64,000 nt of DNA from positions 1,240,001 to 1,304,000 of the forward strand of contig NZ_CP163525.1 in NCBI RefSeq assembly GCF_041080655.1. The letters run 5' to 3'. The notes beneath the pieces were generated by a model. That model was not told the origin of the DNA. It made no database searches and saw nothing but the letters and a program-made list of their open reading frames with translations. Source of the stretch: Streptomyces sp. CG4 (GTDB lineage: Bacteria > Actinomycetota > Actinomycetes > Streptomycetales > Streptomycetaceae). Both the position numbers and the translations under genes were made by a program. Below are positions 35,078 to 44,307 of this stretch, piece by piece (position 1 is the stretch's first letter; the number at the start of each line of letters is the position of its first letter).

Positions 35078-35620
35078 CGACGGCCCACCGGTGCGGCTTC
35101 GGGTAACTGACGAGACCGGACTTCGACGACCGGCCGGTGCGGCCTCGGGCGACCGATCAGACCGGCCTCCGACGACCCGCCGTGGCGGCCTGGGGCGACC
35201 GACCACACCGGACTCCGACAGTCCGCCGACGCGGCCTCGGGCGGACTTCGACAACCCACCGGCGCGACCTCGGACGACCGACCGGACCAGACTCCGACGA
35301 CCCGCCGGTGCGGCTTCGGGCGACTGACGATACCGGCCTTCGACGACCCGCCGGTACGACCTCGGACGACCGACCAGACCGGACTCCGACGACCCACCAG
35401 TGCGGCTTCGGGCGGACTTCGACAACCCACCGGCGCGGCCTCGGGCGACCGACCAGACCGGACCTCGACAACCCGCCGGCGCGGCCTCGGGCGACTGACC
35501 GGACCCGGGCTTTGGGTGACCGGCCGGCGCGGTTCTGCGCGAGTGACGGAATCGGCTGTCGATGACCGCCGGGACGGCCTTGGGTGGCTGATGGTCCGTC
35601 AGTCGGCCGTCGGCGCGGGG
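35078..35620. repeat. 46-bp tandem repeat array with a 171-bp higher-order period
   Basis: Units beginning CGACrACCC or close variants start at 35078, 35124, 35170, 35216, 35249, 35295, 35341, 35387, 35420 and 35466. The spacings are 46, 46, 46, 33, 46, 46, 46, 33 and 46 bp, and degenerate copies continue to about 35620. A typical unit opens CGACGACCCGCCGGTGCGGC and ends near CAGACCGGACTC. The short units (35216-35248 and 35387-35419) lack the same 13-bp internal segment. Three long units plus one short unit make a 171-bp super-repeat, present twice and then decaying. Because 46 is not a multiple of three and every frame is open, it is unlikely to be coding. It fills most of the 783-bp gap between the HD-like and SDR genes. 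The rest of that gap (35621-35808) shows nothing recognisable. Confidence 0.92.
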
Positions 35621-35808
35621 TGCCCGAGATCCGGAAGGCTACGCGTCGGCCCCGAGAGGCCCGCAGTCCCGCTGGGGTCTGCTGATGGATCACAACCATG
35701 AAGAACGCGTCGCCTGCGCACCGGGCACTCCGGCACGACCGCTTCACCCTAGGACGGGGGCGGTCGCGCCGGCCACCGGATTAGGCGGGCGTGGCGTCTC
35801 CGGCGCGA

Positions 35809-37302
35809 TCACCACTTGCCGGGCGCGTAGTCCTTCAGGAAGACGCCGTACAGGTCCTCGCCCGCCTCGCCGCGGACGATCGGGTCGTAGACGCGGGCGG
35901 CGCCGTCGACCAGGTCGAGGGGCGCGTGGAAGCCGGCCTCGGCGAGCCGCAGCTTGTCGTAGTGCGGCCGCTCGTCGGTGATCCAGCCGGTGTCGACGGA
36001 GGTCATGAGGATGCCGTCGGCGTCGAACATCTCCTGGGCGCTGGTCCGCGTGACCATGTTCATGGCAGCCTTCGCAGCGTTGGTGTTCGGGTGCCCGGCG
36101 CCCTTGTATCCGCGGGCGAAGACGCCCTCCATCGCCGAGACGTTCACGACGTACGCGCGTCCGCTGGCCGCCTTCTTCGCGGCGTCGGCCATGGCCGGGC
36201 GCAGGGCGCTGATCAGGATGAACGGCGACGTGTAGTTGCACAGCTGGGTCTCCAGCAGTTCGACCGGGGAGATCTGGTCGATGGTCTGCACCCAGGTGTT
36301 GGTGTCGACGACGTCGGGGACGAGGCCGCCGGCGTCGATGGCGGTGCCCGCGACGTGCCGGGCGACACTGGCGTTGCCCGCGACCAGGGCGAGGTCGGCG
36401 ACCTTCTGCGCGTCGAGGCCGCTGGTGCCGACGGGCAGCGCGGCGATGCCGTCGACCGCGCCGGAGTTGAACGCGCCGATCACGTGATGCGCGGGGAGTT
36501 CACCGGCGGGCAGCGGGGCGGTCTCGCCGTCGACCAGGGCCGCGTAGGCAGAGGGCAGACGGCGCACGGTCTGCGTCGCGTTGTTGATCAGGATGTCGAG
36601 CGGACCGGCCTCGGTGACCCGCTCGGCCAGCGCGACGGCCTGCGCGGGGTCGCGCAGATCGATGCCGACCACCTCTAGCCGATGGATCCAGTCCGCGGAG
36701 TCCTCCATCGCCTTGAACCGGCGGATGGCGTCCTTCGGGAAGCGCGTGGTGATCGTGGTGTGCGCGCCGTCGCGCAGCAGCCGCAGCGCGATGTACATGC
36801 CGATCTTGGCACGGCCGCCGGTGAGCAGGGCGCGCTTGCCGGCGAGGTCGGCCCGGGCGTCGCGCTTGGCCCGGTTCGTGCGGGCGCAGTCCGGACAGAG
36901 CTGGTGGTAGAAGTAGTCGACCTCGACATAGCGGGTCTTGCAGGTGTAGCAGGAGCGCGGGCGCTGCAATATGCCCGCGATCCTGCCTTCCTCGATCTTC
37001 GAGCTGGGCAGCAGGCCCTCGGTCTCGTCGTCGATGCGCTCGGCGGAGCCGGTCGCGGTGGCCTCGGTGACCGCCTTGTCGTGGGCGGTCTTGGCGGCCC
37101 GGCGCTCCTGGCGGCGGCGCTGCTTGACCGTGCGGTAGATGCCGGCGGTGGCCCGGCGCACCGCGATGGCGTCCGGGTGGTCGACCTCCAGCGTGTCGAG
37201 TTCCTCGAGCACGGCGAGGCAGACGGCCAGGCGCTCGGGGTCGATGCCGGGGCCGTACACGACCTCGTCCGTGGCCGTCGGGCCGTCCTCTGTCACCGTC
37301 AT
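35809..37302 (-). CDS. Atypical SDR oxidoreductase with N-terminal zinc ribbon
   Basis: This protein of 497 residues has a helical charged N-terminus (about 1-110), a four-cysteine zinc ribbon (Cys118-x2-Cys121 and Cys136-x2-Cys139) and a Rossmann SDR domain from about 155 with LLTGGRAKIGMYIALRLLRD and NNATQTVRR. The usual SDR Tyr-x3-Lys is replaced: after the Ser of VVNVSAMEG the aligned segment is HPNTNAAKAAMNM, with Asn where Tyr is expected but the Lys kept. This altered motif is seen in a family shared with fungi and plants whose reaction I do not know. It is a single gene, and the start ATG is well placed. Confidence 0.8.
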   Translation of the reverse strand: MTVTEDGPTATDEVVYGPGIDPERLAVCLAVLEELDTLEVDHPDAIAVRRATAGIYRTVKQRRRQERRAAKTAHDKAVTEATATGSAERIDDETEGLLPSSKIEEGRIAGILQRPRSCYTCKTRYVEVDYFYHQLCPDCARTNRAKRDARADLAGKRALLTGGRAKIGMYIALRLLRDGAHTTITTRFPKDAIRRFKAMEDSADWIHRLEVVGIDLRDPAQAVALAERVTEAGPLDILINNATQTVRRLPSAYAALVDGETAPLPAGELPAHHVIGAFNSGAVDGIAALPVGTSGLDAQKVADLALVAGNASVARHVAGTAIDAGGLVPDVVDTNTWVQTIDQISPVELLETQLCNYTSPFILISALRPAMADAAKKAASGRAYVVNVSAMEGVFARGYKGAGHPNTNAAKAAMNMVTRTSAQEMFDADGILMTSVDTGWITDERPHYDKLRLAEAGFHAPLDLVDGAARVYDPIVRGEAGEDLYGVFLKDYAPGKW

Positions 37303-37422
37303 CGCGCTGCCGCTTCCCTGATCACCCGCGCAGCGCTCCGACTCGCGCCCGCATTCGAACAGGGCATTTTACGGAGGCCGGGGCGTGGGACCAAACCGCT
37401 CACGGGGACGATCTACGGACAC

Positions 37423-37462
37423 CCGCAGGCCGCCCTGCGGACGCCGGGGGGCGGCCCCGGCG
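37423..37462 (-). terminator. Tandem GC-rich hairpins after the acyltransferase gene
   Basis: CCGCAGG/CCTGCGG (37423-37429 and 37434-37440) form a perfect 7-bp stem with a 4-base loop. CGCCGGGG/CCCCGGCG (37442-37449 and 37455-37462) form a perfect 8-bp stem with a 5-base loop. They lie about 90-130 bp beyond the stop of the minus-strand acyltransferase and upstream of the SDR start, so they probably stop readthrough into the SDR gene. Confidence 0.55.
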
Positions 37463-37550
37463 ACGCCCGCAGGCCGTCGGCGGCGAGGGCGCCCCGCGGG
37501 GCCACCCGCGCCCGGCGGCGAAAGCCGCGCGGGCGAGCGGGTGGGAACCC

Positions 37551-38882
37551 TCACATGTCGCAAGCCGACAGCAACGTCTCGACCTCGGCCGACACCGCGT
37601 ACGCGAACCGGTCGAGGTCCGGCACGGCCCGCGCGTCGGCGACGAGCCCGTAATGCACATGCCCGCGATACGTCGAGATCGCCACCGCCAGCGCCTGCCC
37701 CGGGGCGAGCGGAGCCAGCGGATAGACCTCGTTCAGCTCGTGCCCACCCAGCCGCAGCCCCAGACCCGGCAACGGCACACTGGTGACGAGGATGTCGAAC
37801 CACAGCCGGGCCGCCTGGCCGACCAACGGCCCGCCGAGCCGGTGACCCAGGGCCGGGACGTGATCGGCGAGCAGGGCGACGGCGCCGGCACCCCGGTTGG
37901 GCCCCGCGTCCTTGTTGCGGACCATCGCGGTGCGCACGGAGTCGAGGCGGCCGAGCGGCTCGGGTTCGTCCACGGGCAGCCGTATGAGATAGCCGGAGAG
38001 CCGGTTGCCCTGCGGATGAGCGGTGCGCGGCCGGCGCCGTGAGACGGGGATGAGGGCACGGGGCGCCACCCCCTTGCTGCCGTCACCGCGCTCGTCCAGC
38101 CAGCGGCGCAGGGCACCGGCGACCACGGCGATGAGCACGTCGTTCACGGTGCCGCCCGCGGTCTTGCGCACCCGGTGCACATCGTCGATGTCGACGACGA
38201 CCCCGGCGGTGCGGCGCGTGCCGCTCGGGGCCGCGGTCAGCGCGGAGACGGGCCGCATGCCGAGGGTGGACCGGGCCAGCGAGGCGCCGATGTCCAGGGC
38301 CCGGCCCATGTCGGACAGCGCGCCCTTGACCAGGCCGGGCACGAGCCCCGGCAGTTTGCGCACGTCGGGCAGCAGACCGCGGGGCGGCTCGAGGACGCGG
38401 GGCGCCCGCTGGGGCAGGTCCACCGGGTCGAGGACGCCGGCGGCGAGTTTCAGCGCGCGCAGCCCGTCGGCGAGGGCGTGGTGGAACTTGAACAGCACGG
38501 CGAAGGACACCCCGTCCTCGCCGGGCATCACATGGGCTTCCCACGGCGGCCGGCCGCGCTCCAGCGGGCGTTCCATGAGCCGGCCGGCGACCGCGTGGAA
38601 GTCGGCGGTCGGGGCGTGCAGCCGTACATGGTTCAGCGGATCGAAGTCCGGGTCGGTCTCCCGGGCGGCGCCGCCGAAGGCCAGCGGCTGCCATACGTCG
38701 CGGATGCGCAGCCGCAGCCCGGGCACGGCGGCGGCCCGGGCGGCCAGCAGGTCGGCGGCATGCGCACCCGCGGTGGGCGAGTGGGCACCGAAGACGCCGA
38801 GCGCGCCGAGGTGCATGGGGTGCTGGTCGGACTCGATGTTCCAGAACGCCAGGTCGAGTGGAGCGAGCAGATCGGAAGTCAC
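37551..38882 (-). CDS. Wax ester synthase/diacylglycerol acyltransferase family protein
   Basis: This protein of 443 residues has the WS/DGAT active-site motif HHxxxDG in FKFHHALADGLRAL (His134, His135, Asp139) and the family N-terminus DLAFWNIESDQHPMHLGALG. The C-terminal half has the second conserved region (TAGVVVDIDDVHRVRKTAGGTVNDVLIAV, split here around the NDVL motif). Such enzymes esterify diacylglycerol or fatty alcohols with acyl-CoA to make storage triacylglycerol or wax esters. GTG start. No other lipid gene lies in the window. Confidence 0.92.
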   Translation of the reverse strand: MTSDLLAPLDLAFWNIESDQHPMHLGALGVFGAHSPTAGAHAADLLAARAAAVPGLRLRIRDVWQPLAFGGAARETDPDFDPLNHVRLHAPTADFHAVAGRLMERPLERGRPPWEAHVMPGEDGVSFAVLFKFHHALADGLRALKLAAGVLDPVDLPQRAPRVLEPPRGLLPDVRKLPGLVPGLVKGALSDMGRALDIGASLARSTLGMRPVSALTAAPSGTRRTAGVVVDIDDVHRVRKTAGGTVNDVLIAVVAGALRRWLDERGDGSKGVAPRALIPVSRRRPRTAHPQGNRLSGYLIRLPVDEPEPLGRLDSVRTAMVRNKDAGPNRGAGAVALLADHVPALGHRLGGPLVGQAARLWFDILVTSVPLPGLGLRLGGHELNEVYPLAPLAPGQALAVAISTYRGHVHYGLVADARAVPDLDRFAYAVSAEVETLLSACDM

Positions 38883-38984
38883 GGGCTTGCCTCACGCGTC
38901 GACGGCGGGTGGATCTGCAGTCAATCCCCGCGACCTGATTACGGTCAAGTACGATCAGGCTACGCTCAGTTAACGGCAGATTAA

Positions 38985-39011
38985 GTCCCGCCCCTGCAAA
39001 AGGGGCGGGAC
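38985..39011 (-). terminator. Strong hairpin terminator of the GH92 gene
   Basis: GTCCCGCCCCT (38985-38995) and AGGGGCGGGAC (39001-39011) form a perfect 11-bp stem with loop GCAAA. On the minus strand it begins 16 bp past the GH92 stop and is followed by TTAAT, the form of a factor-independent terminator. Confidence 0.8.
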
Positions 39012-39027
39012 CCAGTGATACGTGAGG

Positions 39028-41349
39028 TCACTTCAGAACCGGCTGCGCCGCCTTGGGTGACGTACCCCACTCAGACGGGCGCGAGCCGACCGTGAACGCC
39101 AGCGAACGCAGGCTGCGCAGCGCACCCGTCGTCAGATACGTCCGCCCGTGCGGGTTTCCGTCGGTGCGCACGGACTGGATGTAGCGGTGGGTGGCCGAGG
39201 TGCCGGGCGCGGCGATGGTCAGCCCGCCGCTCGGCCAGTACCGGCGGTCCAGGGCGACGTCGACGCGGTCGAAGACGGGCGTGGACAGGCCCCAGGTGTC
39301 GTAGCCCGGCTGGATCGGGAAGAGCCCGATGGACGACAGCACGTTCCAGGCGGACATCGTGCCCAGGTCGTCGTTGCCGGTCATGCCGGTGGGCCCGTCG
39401 GTGAACAGGGTGAGGGCGGCGTGCACCACGTCGGTGGTCTTCCACGGCTGCCCGGTGGCGAGGTAGGTGTACGGCGCGATGAGGTCGGGCTCGTTCATCG
39501 GGTTGTACTTGTCGGCGTTGTAGTACGCGTACGCGTTGCCGTGCACCCACGCCTCACGGGCGGTCTTCGCGGGGTCGGCGAGCAGCTTGTCGTAGGCGAA
39601 GAAGGAGTCCAGCCGGTCGTTGGCCGCGCGTTCGCCGCCGATGAGCCGCACCATGCCCTGCACGTCCTGCGGTACGAGCCACTGGTACTGCCAGGCCGTG
39701 CCCTCGTGGAAGCCGGTGCCCTGGGCCGGGTCGGCCGAGCCGGTGAAGTCGCCGGAGGCGTCGCGGGCGCGGAAGAAGCCGGTGCTCGGGTCGAAGATGT
39801 TCCGGTAGTTCTGCGCCCGGGCGGCGTAGCGGGCGGCGTCGGCCTGGTGGCCGAGACCGCGGGCCATCTGGGCCAGCATGGCGTCGGCGAGCGCGTACTC
39901 CAGCGTGACGGAGGCGCCGTGGTGGTAGTCGGAGTCGCCCATCTTGGCGTACGGCCGGTCCTGGACGAAGGGGGCGTAGCCGTGCGCGAGGTACTCGGTG
40001 TTGGCCTCCCGGCCGATGCCCGGGTTGCCGGCGGGCGGGACGCCGTCGGCGTTCTTCTTCAGCGCCCGGTAGGCCCGCTCCTCGAAGCCCTTGAGCAGGC
40101 CCATCTGATAGGCCGTCGTCAGGAACGGGGTGACCGGGTCGCCGCTCATGACGTTCGTCTCGACCGGGCCGTAGCCCCACTTGGGCAGCCAGCCGCCGTT
40201 CTCGTCGATCGCGACGACCGACCGGGCCATGTCCCGTGCCTCGCGCGGCGCGAGCAGCGCGAGGAGCTGGGCCTGGGTGCGGTAGGTGTCCCAGAGCGAC
40301 CAGTTCTGGTAGTACGTGAACCCGTTGGCGTGGTGGATCCGGCGGTCCCAGCCGAGGTAGCGGCCGTCGGTGTCGCTCCCGATGTTCGGCGCGAGGAACG
40401 ACCGGTACAGCGAGGAGTAGAAGGTCCGGCGCAGGGTGCTGGTGCCGCCGCGCACCTGGACGTCGGCGAGCCGCTGCTCCCACGCCGCGCGGGCCCGCGC
40501 GCGTACGGCGTCGAAGCTCCGGCCGCCCTCGGCGCGCAGGTTCCCGGCCGCGCCGCGCGCGTCGACGTACGACATCGCGGTGGTCGCCTCGACCGTACGG
40601 TCCTTGGTGGTGTCGAAGCGGACGTAGGCGCCGCCGGGTCCGCTGCGGACGCCCGAGGTGACGGACCGGCCGTTCCAGGTGCCGTACGCCGTGAAGGGCC
40701 GGCTGAAACGGGTGATCGTGTAGACGGTGTAGGGGCCGGTGTCCCGGCAGAAGCCGTGTCCGGTGATCGCGGTGCGCACGGTGCGGTCGTCCAGGACCTC
40801 CACCGAGCTGGAGGCCGTCTTGTGCAGCGACTGGGCCGCGTTCAGCAGGACGTTGGCCTTGTCGGTGGCCGGGAAGGTGTAGCGCTGCACGCCGGTGCGC
40901 TCGGTCGCGGTCAGCTCGGCACGGATGCCGGAGGAGAGGCCGACCCGGTAGTAGCCGGGGCTCGCCGTCTCGTCCCGGTGCGAGAATCCGGCCGCGTACT
41001 TGGTGTAGTCCGTCTGTGTGACATCGCCGGTGGTGGGCAGCACGGGCAGGTCGCCGCCGAGGCGGCAGCCGACGCCCGAGAGGTGGACCAGGGAGAAACC
41101 ACGGATCCGGTTCTGCGTGTAGTCGTAGCCGGTCATGTGCCCGGTGTCCGGGGAGAGCTGCACCATGCCGAAGGGCACGGCCGCGCCGGGGAAGGTGTTG
41201 CCCTCGTTCTGGCTCCCGATGAACGGGTTGACCAGGTCGGTGAGGTGGCCGTCGGTCCGCTCGGCGGCCGGAGCGGCGGGGGTGGCGATCAGCGCGGACG
41301 CTGCCATCACCCCGGCAAGGCACAGCCGCGTGCGCCGGGTCCCTCTCAT
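39028..41349 (-). CDS. GH92 alpha-mannosidase, secreted
   Basis: This protein of 773 residues has a signal peptide (RRTRLCLAGVMAASALIATP, cleavage near APA). The GH92 hallmarks follow in order: the opening LVNPFIGSQNEGNTFPGAAV, LSGVGCRLGGDLPVLP, WSLWDTYRTQAQLLALL, WVHGNAYAYYN and GNDDLGTMSAWNVLSSIGLF. GH92 enzymes are calcium-dependent inverting exo-alpha-mannosidases that trim mannose from N-glycans and yeast mannan. It is monocistronic and 7 kb from the fucosidases, but chemically part of the same glycan system. The ATG at 41349 is chosen because GGAGG lies 9 bp upstream; in-frame ATGs further up lack ribosome sites. Confidence 0.94.
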   Translation of the reverse strand: MRGTRRTRLCLAGVMAASALIATPAAPAAERTDGHLTDLVNPFIGSQNEGNTFPGAAVPFGMVQLSPDTGHMTGYDYTQNRIRGFSLVHLSGVGCRLGGDLPVLPTTGDVTQTDYTKYAAGFSHRDETASPGYYRVGLSSGIRAELTATERTGVQRYTFPATDKANVLLNAAQSLHKTASSSVEVLDDRTVRTAITGHGFCRDTGPYTVYTITRFSRPFTAYGTWNGRSVTSGVRSGPGGAYVRFDTTKDRTVEATTAMSYVDARGAAGNLRAEGGRSFDAVRARARAAWEQRLADVQVRGGTSTLRRTFYSSLYRSFLAPNIGSDTDGRYLGWDRRIHHANGFTYYQNWSLWDTYRTQAQLLALLAPREARDMARSVVAIDENGGWLPKWGYGPVETNVMSGDPVTPFLTTAYQMGLLKGFEERAYRALKKNADGVPPAGNPGIGREANTEYLAHGYAPFVQDRPYAKMGDSDYHHGASVTLEYALADAMLAQMARGLGHQADAARYAARAQNYRNIFDPSTGFFRARDASGDFTGSADPAQGTGFHEGTAWQYQWLVPQDVQGMVRLIGGERAANDRLDSFFAYDKLLADPAKTAREAWVHGNAYAYYNADKYNPMNEPDLIAPYTYLATGQPWKTTDVVHAALTLFTDGPTGMTGNDDLGTMSAWNVLSSIGLFPIQPGYDTWGLSTPVFDRVDVALDRRYWPSGGLTIAAPGTSATHRYIQSVRTDGNPHGRTYLTTGALRSLRSLAFTVGSRPSEWGTSPKAAQPVLK

Positions 41350-41523
41350 GTCGGATGACCTCCGCAGGTTCGACATCGTTGTCTGCATCCTGAAGGTCGA
41401 ACGACCCAAATCCGGGCAAGATACGGACATCACACCGAACGCGTCGCGCACGACCGGGCGGGGTACGGTGACGACCCGTCAGCGGGCCCCCAGGAGGCCG
41501 GGCCCGCGTGACGGGCGCCCGGC

Positions 41524-41808
41524 CTATCCCGGACCGTCGGACGGGCCGTGGTACTGGGCTGCGGCGTCCTCGACCTCGATCAGGCCGTCGGCCGCCGCGT
41601 CCAGTTCCCGCCGGTCGTACTCCGTGAGGAAGGGGAACAGGGCCCCGCAGTCGCGGCAGGCCCGCGCGCGCGAGGCCTCGAACACCGGTCGGGGCTTGAG
41701 GAAGCCCGGTCGGCCAAACCTCAGCCGCAGCCGCTCGAACGCCCGCTCCCCCGAGGTCAGCTCACCGACCGGACTCAGCCGGGCCGACCCGCATATCGAA
41801 CATCGCAT
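41524..41808 (-). CDS. Small zinc-ribbon hypothetical protein
   Basis: This 94-residue protein has two cysteine knuckles, CSICG at the N-terminus (residues 3-7) and CRDCG (about residues 52-56), likely holding one zinc ion, and an acidic C-terminal tail. Nothing identifies a partner or nucleic-acid target. It sits just downstream (minus strand) of the glgC gene, with 36 bp between the two stop/start regions, and could be co-transcribed with it. Confidence 0.65.
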   Translation of the reverse strand: MRCSICGSARLSPVGELTSGERAFERLRLRFGRPGFLKPRPVFEASRARACRDCGALFPFLTEYDRRELDAAADGLIEVEDAAAQYHGPSDGPG

Positions 41809-41844
41809 GACGGGGACCCTATCCTCAGGACCCCGGGAGCCGGC

Positions 41845-43065
41845 TCAGGGCACCCGCTGCCCCTTCCCCAGGGCGATCACCCCGCCCTTGGAGACCGTGT
41901 ACAGGTCGGCGTCCCGCTCCGGGTTGACGCCGATGGTCGCACCGGGCGGGACCTCCACGTTCTTGTCCAGGACGGCGCCGCGGACCACCGCGCCCCGGCC
42001 GATGCGCACGTTGTCGTGGAGCACCGAGCCCTGGACCACCGCGCCCGGGTCGACCCGTACGCCCGGGGAGAGGACCGACCGGGTGACCTGACCGCGGATC
42101 AGGCAGCCCGCGCTGATGATGGACTCGCCGGCGATGCCGCCCGCGTTGAAGCGGGCCGGGGAGAGCTGGTTCGAGTGGGTGTAGATGGGCCACTGACGGT
42201 TGTAGAGGTTGAACGCGGGGCGCTCGGCGATGAGGTCCATGTGCGCCTCGTAGTAGGCGTCGAGGGTGCCCACGTCCCGCCAGTAGCCCTGGTCACGGCT
42301 GGTCTCGCCGGGCACGTGGTTGTCGCCGAAGTCGTACAGCTGGGCCTCGCCGCGCGCGGTGAGCCGGGGCAGGATCGAGCCGCCCATGTCGTGCACCGAC
42401 TGCTCGTCCTCGGCGTCCCGGTGCAGCGCCTCGACGAGGACCTTGGTGGTGAAGAGGTAGTTGCCCATCGAGGCGAACACGGTCTCCGGGTCGTCCGGCA
42501 GGCCCGGCGGGTCGGCGGGCTTCTCCAGGAAGCGTTCGACGCTGTGGCCGTCGGGGCCCGGGGTGATCACCCCGAAGGACGAGGACTCCGCGCGCGGCAC
42601 CCGGATGCCGGCCACCGTGACGCCGGCGCCGCCCTCGGTGTGCTGCCGGAGCATCTGCCGCGGGTCCATGCGGTAGACGTGGTCGGCCCCGAACACGGCG
42701 ACGTACTCGGGCTGTTCGTCGTGGACCAGATTCAGGGACTGCAGGAGCGCGTCGGCGCTGCCCAGGTACCAGCGCGGGCCGAGGCGCTGCTGGGCCGGGA
42801 CCGGTGTGACGTAGTTGCCGAGCAGGCTGGACATCCGCCAGGTGGTGGTGATGTGCCGGTCCAGCGAGTGCGACTTGTACTGGGTCAGTACGCAGATCCG
42901 CAGGATGTCGGCGTTGACGAGGTTGGACAGGACGAAGTCGACGAGGCGGTAGGTGCCGCCGAAGGTGACGGCTGGTTTGGCGCGGTCCGCGGTGAGCGGC
43001 ATCAGGCGTTTGCCCTCGCCGCCCGCCAGTACGATCCCCAGCACCGAAGGTCCTCCACGACGCAT
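41845..43065 (-). CDS. glgC: Glucose-1-phosphate adenylyltransferase
   Basis: This 406-residue protein opens with the nucleotidyltransferase signature [20 protein letters not shown] and has the substrate loop [11 protein letters not shown], plus a C-terminal left-handed beta-helix ([20 protein letters not shown]). It makes ADP-glucose from ATP and glucose-1-phosphate. The next gene upstream encodes a GlgA/GlgM-type transferase that consumes ADP-glucose, so the two form a pathway unit 50 bp apart. Start ATG with GAGGGGAG upstream. Confidence 0.96.
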   Translation of the reverse strand: MRRGGPSVLGIVLAGGEGKRLMPLTADRAKPAVTFGGTYRLVDFVLSNLVNADILRICVLTQYKSHSLDRHITTTWRMSSLLGNYVTPVPAQQRLGPRWYLGSADALLQSLNLVHDEQPEYVAVFGADHVYRMDPRQMLRQHTEGGAGVTVAGIRVPRAESSSFGVITPGPDGHSVERFLEKPADPPGLPDDPETVFASMGNYLFTTKVLVEALHRDAEDEQSVHDMGGSILPRLTARGEAQLYDFGDNHVPGETSRDQGYWRDVGTLDAYYEAHMDLIAERPAFNLYNRQWPIYTHSNQLSPARFNAGGIAGESIISAGCLIRGQVTRSVLSPGVRVDPGAVVQGSVLHDNVRIGRGAVVRGAVLDKNVEVPPGATIGVNPERDADLYTVSKGGVIALGKGQRVP

Positions 43066-43115
43066 GGCCGCTCCCCTCACCCTGGATGAACCATGGCTGC
43101 CCCGCGCGGACGGGA

Positions 43116-44267
43116 CTAAGCCTGTTTGCGGATCTCCTCGTACAGCGCGGTCGTGCGCCGGGCCACCGTGTCCCAGCCGAACTCCCGTGCCGCGCGCTCC
43201 CGTCCGGCCCGCCCCATCCGCCGCGCCGCCACCGGATCGCCGAGGACGGCGTCCAGGGCCCGGGCGAGGCCCGCTTCGAAGCCGTCGCCCGTGTCGACGA
43301 GGAGGCCCGTCCTGCCGTCGTCCACCACCTCGGGGATGCCGCCGACCCGGGAGGCGACCACGGGCGTGCCGCAGGCCATCGCCTCCAGGTTGACGATGCC
43401 GAGGGGCTCGTACACCGAGGGGCAGACGAACACGGCGGCGCGCGTGAGGAGTTGGACGACCTCGGGGCGCGGCAGCATCTGCGGGATCCAGAACACGCCC
43501 GCGCGGGCCCGGCTCAGCTCCTCGAACAGGTCCCGGAACTCCCGGTCGATCTCGGCGGTGTCGGGCGCGCCCGCGCACAGCACGACCTGGGCGCCGGGGT
43601 CGATGTCCCGTACCGCGCGCAGCAGATGGGGCACGCCCTTCTGGCGGGTGATCCGGCCGACGAACAGGACGTAGGGGCGATCGGGGTCGATGCCGTGCCG
43701 GGTGAGGGCGTCGGTGCCGTGGTCGGGCCGGTAGAGGCGGGTGTCGATGCCGTTGTGCACGATGTGTACGGCGTCCGGGTCGAGCGCCGGGTAGCAGGCG
43801 AGAATGTCCTCCCGCATGGCGCCGGACACGGCGATCACCGCGTCGGCGGTCTCGATCGCGGTGCGTTCGGCCCAGCTGGACAGCGCGTATCCGCCGCCCA
43901 GTTGCTCGGCCTTCCAGGGGCGCAGCGGCTCCAGCGAGTGGGCGGTGACCACGTGCGGGATGCCGTACTGCAGCTTGGCGAGGTGGCCGGCGAGGTTGGC
44001 GTACCAGGTGTGGGAGTGGACGAGTTCGCGGCCTTCGAGGGCGGCGGCGACGGCCAGGTCCACGGAGAAGGTGCGCAGCGCGTCGTTGGCGCCGTCGAGC
44101 ACGGACCAGGGGCGGTGGCGTACGACGCCGACGCCGCGGCCCTCGCCCCAGCAGTGCACCTCCAGGTCCACCAGGGCGGACAGCTCCCGGGCGAGGAACT
44201 CGACATGGACACCGGCGCCGCCGTACACGTCCGGGGGGTACTCCCGGGTCAGCAGTCCCACTCGCAC
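43116..44267 (-). CDS. glgA: ADP-glucose-dependent GT4 glucosyltransferase (glycogen synthase / maltose-1-phosphate synthase type)
   Basis: This protein of 383 residues is a GT-B fold, GT4-family enzyme, shorter than the classical GT5 glycogen synthase. The N-terminal donor lobe starts [20 protein letters not shown]. The C-terminal lobe has [17 protein letters not shown] and the catalytic [18 protein letters not shown]. The actinobacterial members of this family (GlgM) make alpha-maltose-1-phosphate from ADP-glucose for the GlgE glucan pathway, as well as extending glucan. No glgE or glgB lies in the window. GTG start at 44267. Confidence 0.92.
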   Translation of the reverse strand: MRVGLLTREYPPDVYGGAGVHVEFLARELSALVDLEVHCWGEGRGVGVVRHRPWSVLDGANDALRTFSVDLAVAAALEGRELVHSHTWYANLAGHLAKLQYGIPHVVTAHSLEPLRPWKAEQLGGGYALSSWAERTAIETADAVIAVSGAMREDILACYPALDPDAVHIVHNGIDTRLYRPDHGTDALTRHGIDPDRPYVLFVGRITRQKGVPHLLRAVRDIDPGAQVVLCAGAPDTAEIDREFRDLFEELSRARAGVFWIPQMLPRPEVVQLLTRAAVFVCPSVYEPLGIVNLEAMACGTPVVASRVGGIPEVVDDGRTGLLVDTGDGFEAGLARALDAVLGDPVAARRMGRAGRERAAREFGWDTVARRTTALYEEIRKQA

Positions 44268-44307
44268 CCGACAACCCCCTTGTCCCGGCGGCAGGTTCCC
44301 TTCATGG

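Noticed and set aside
35078..35620. CRISPR array
   Set aside because: Repeats are contiguous and diverged with no unique spacers, and there are no cas genes in the window.
35137..35747. Long open frames on both strands through the 46-bp repeat region
   Set aside because: All six frames are open because the repeat contains almost no stop codons. No frame has a ribosome site, the unit length is not a multiple of three, and the translations are Arg/Pro/Gly-rich shadows.
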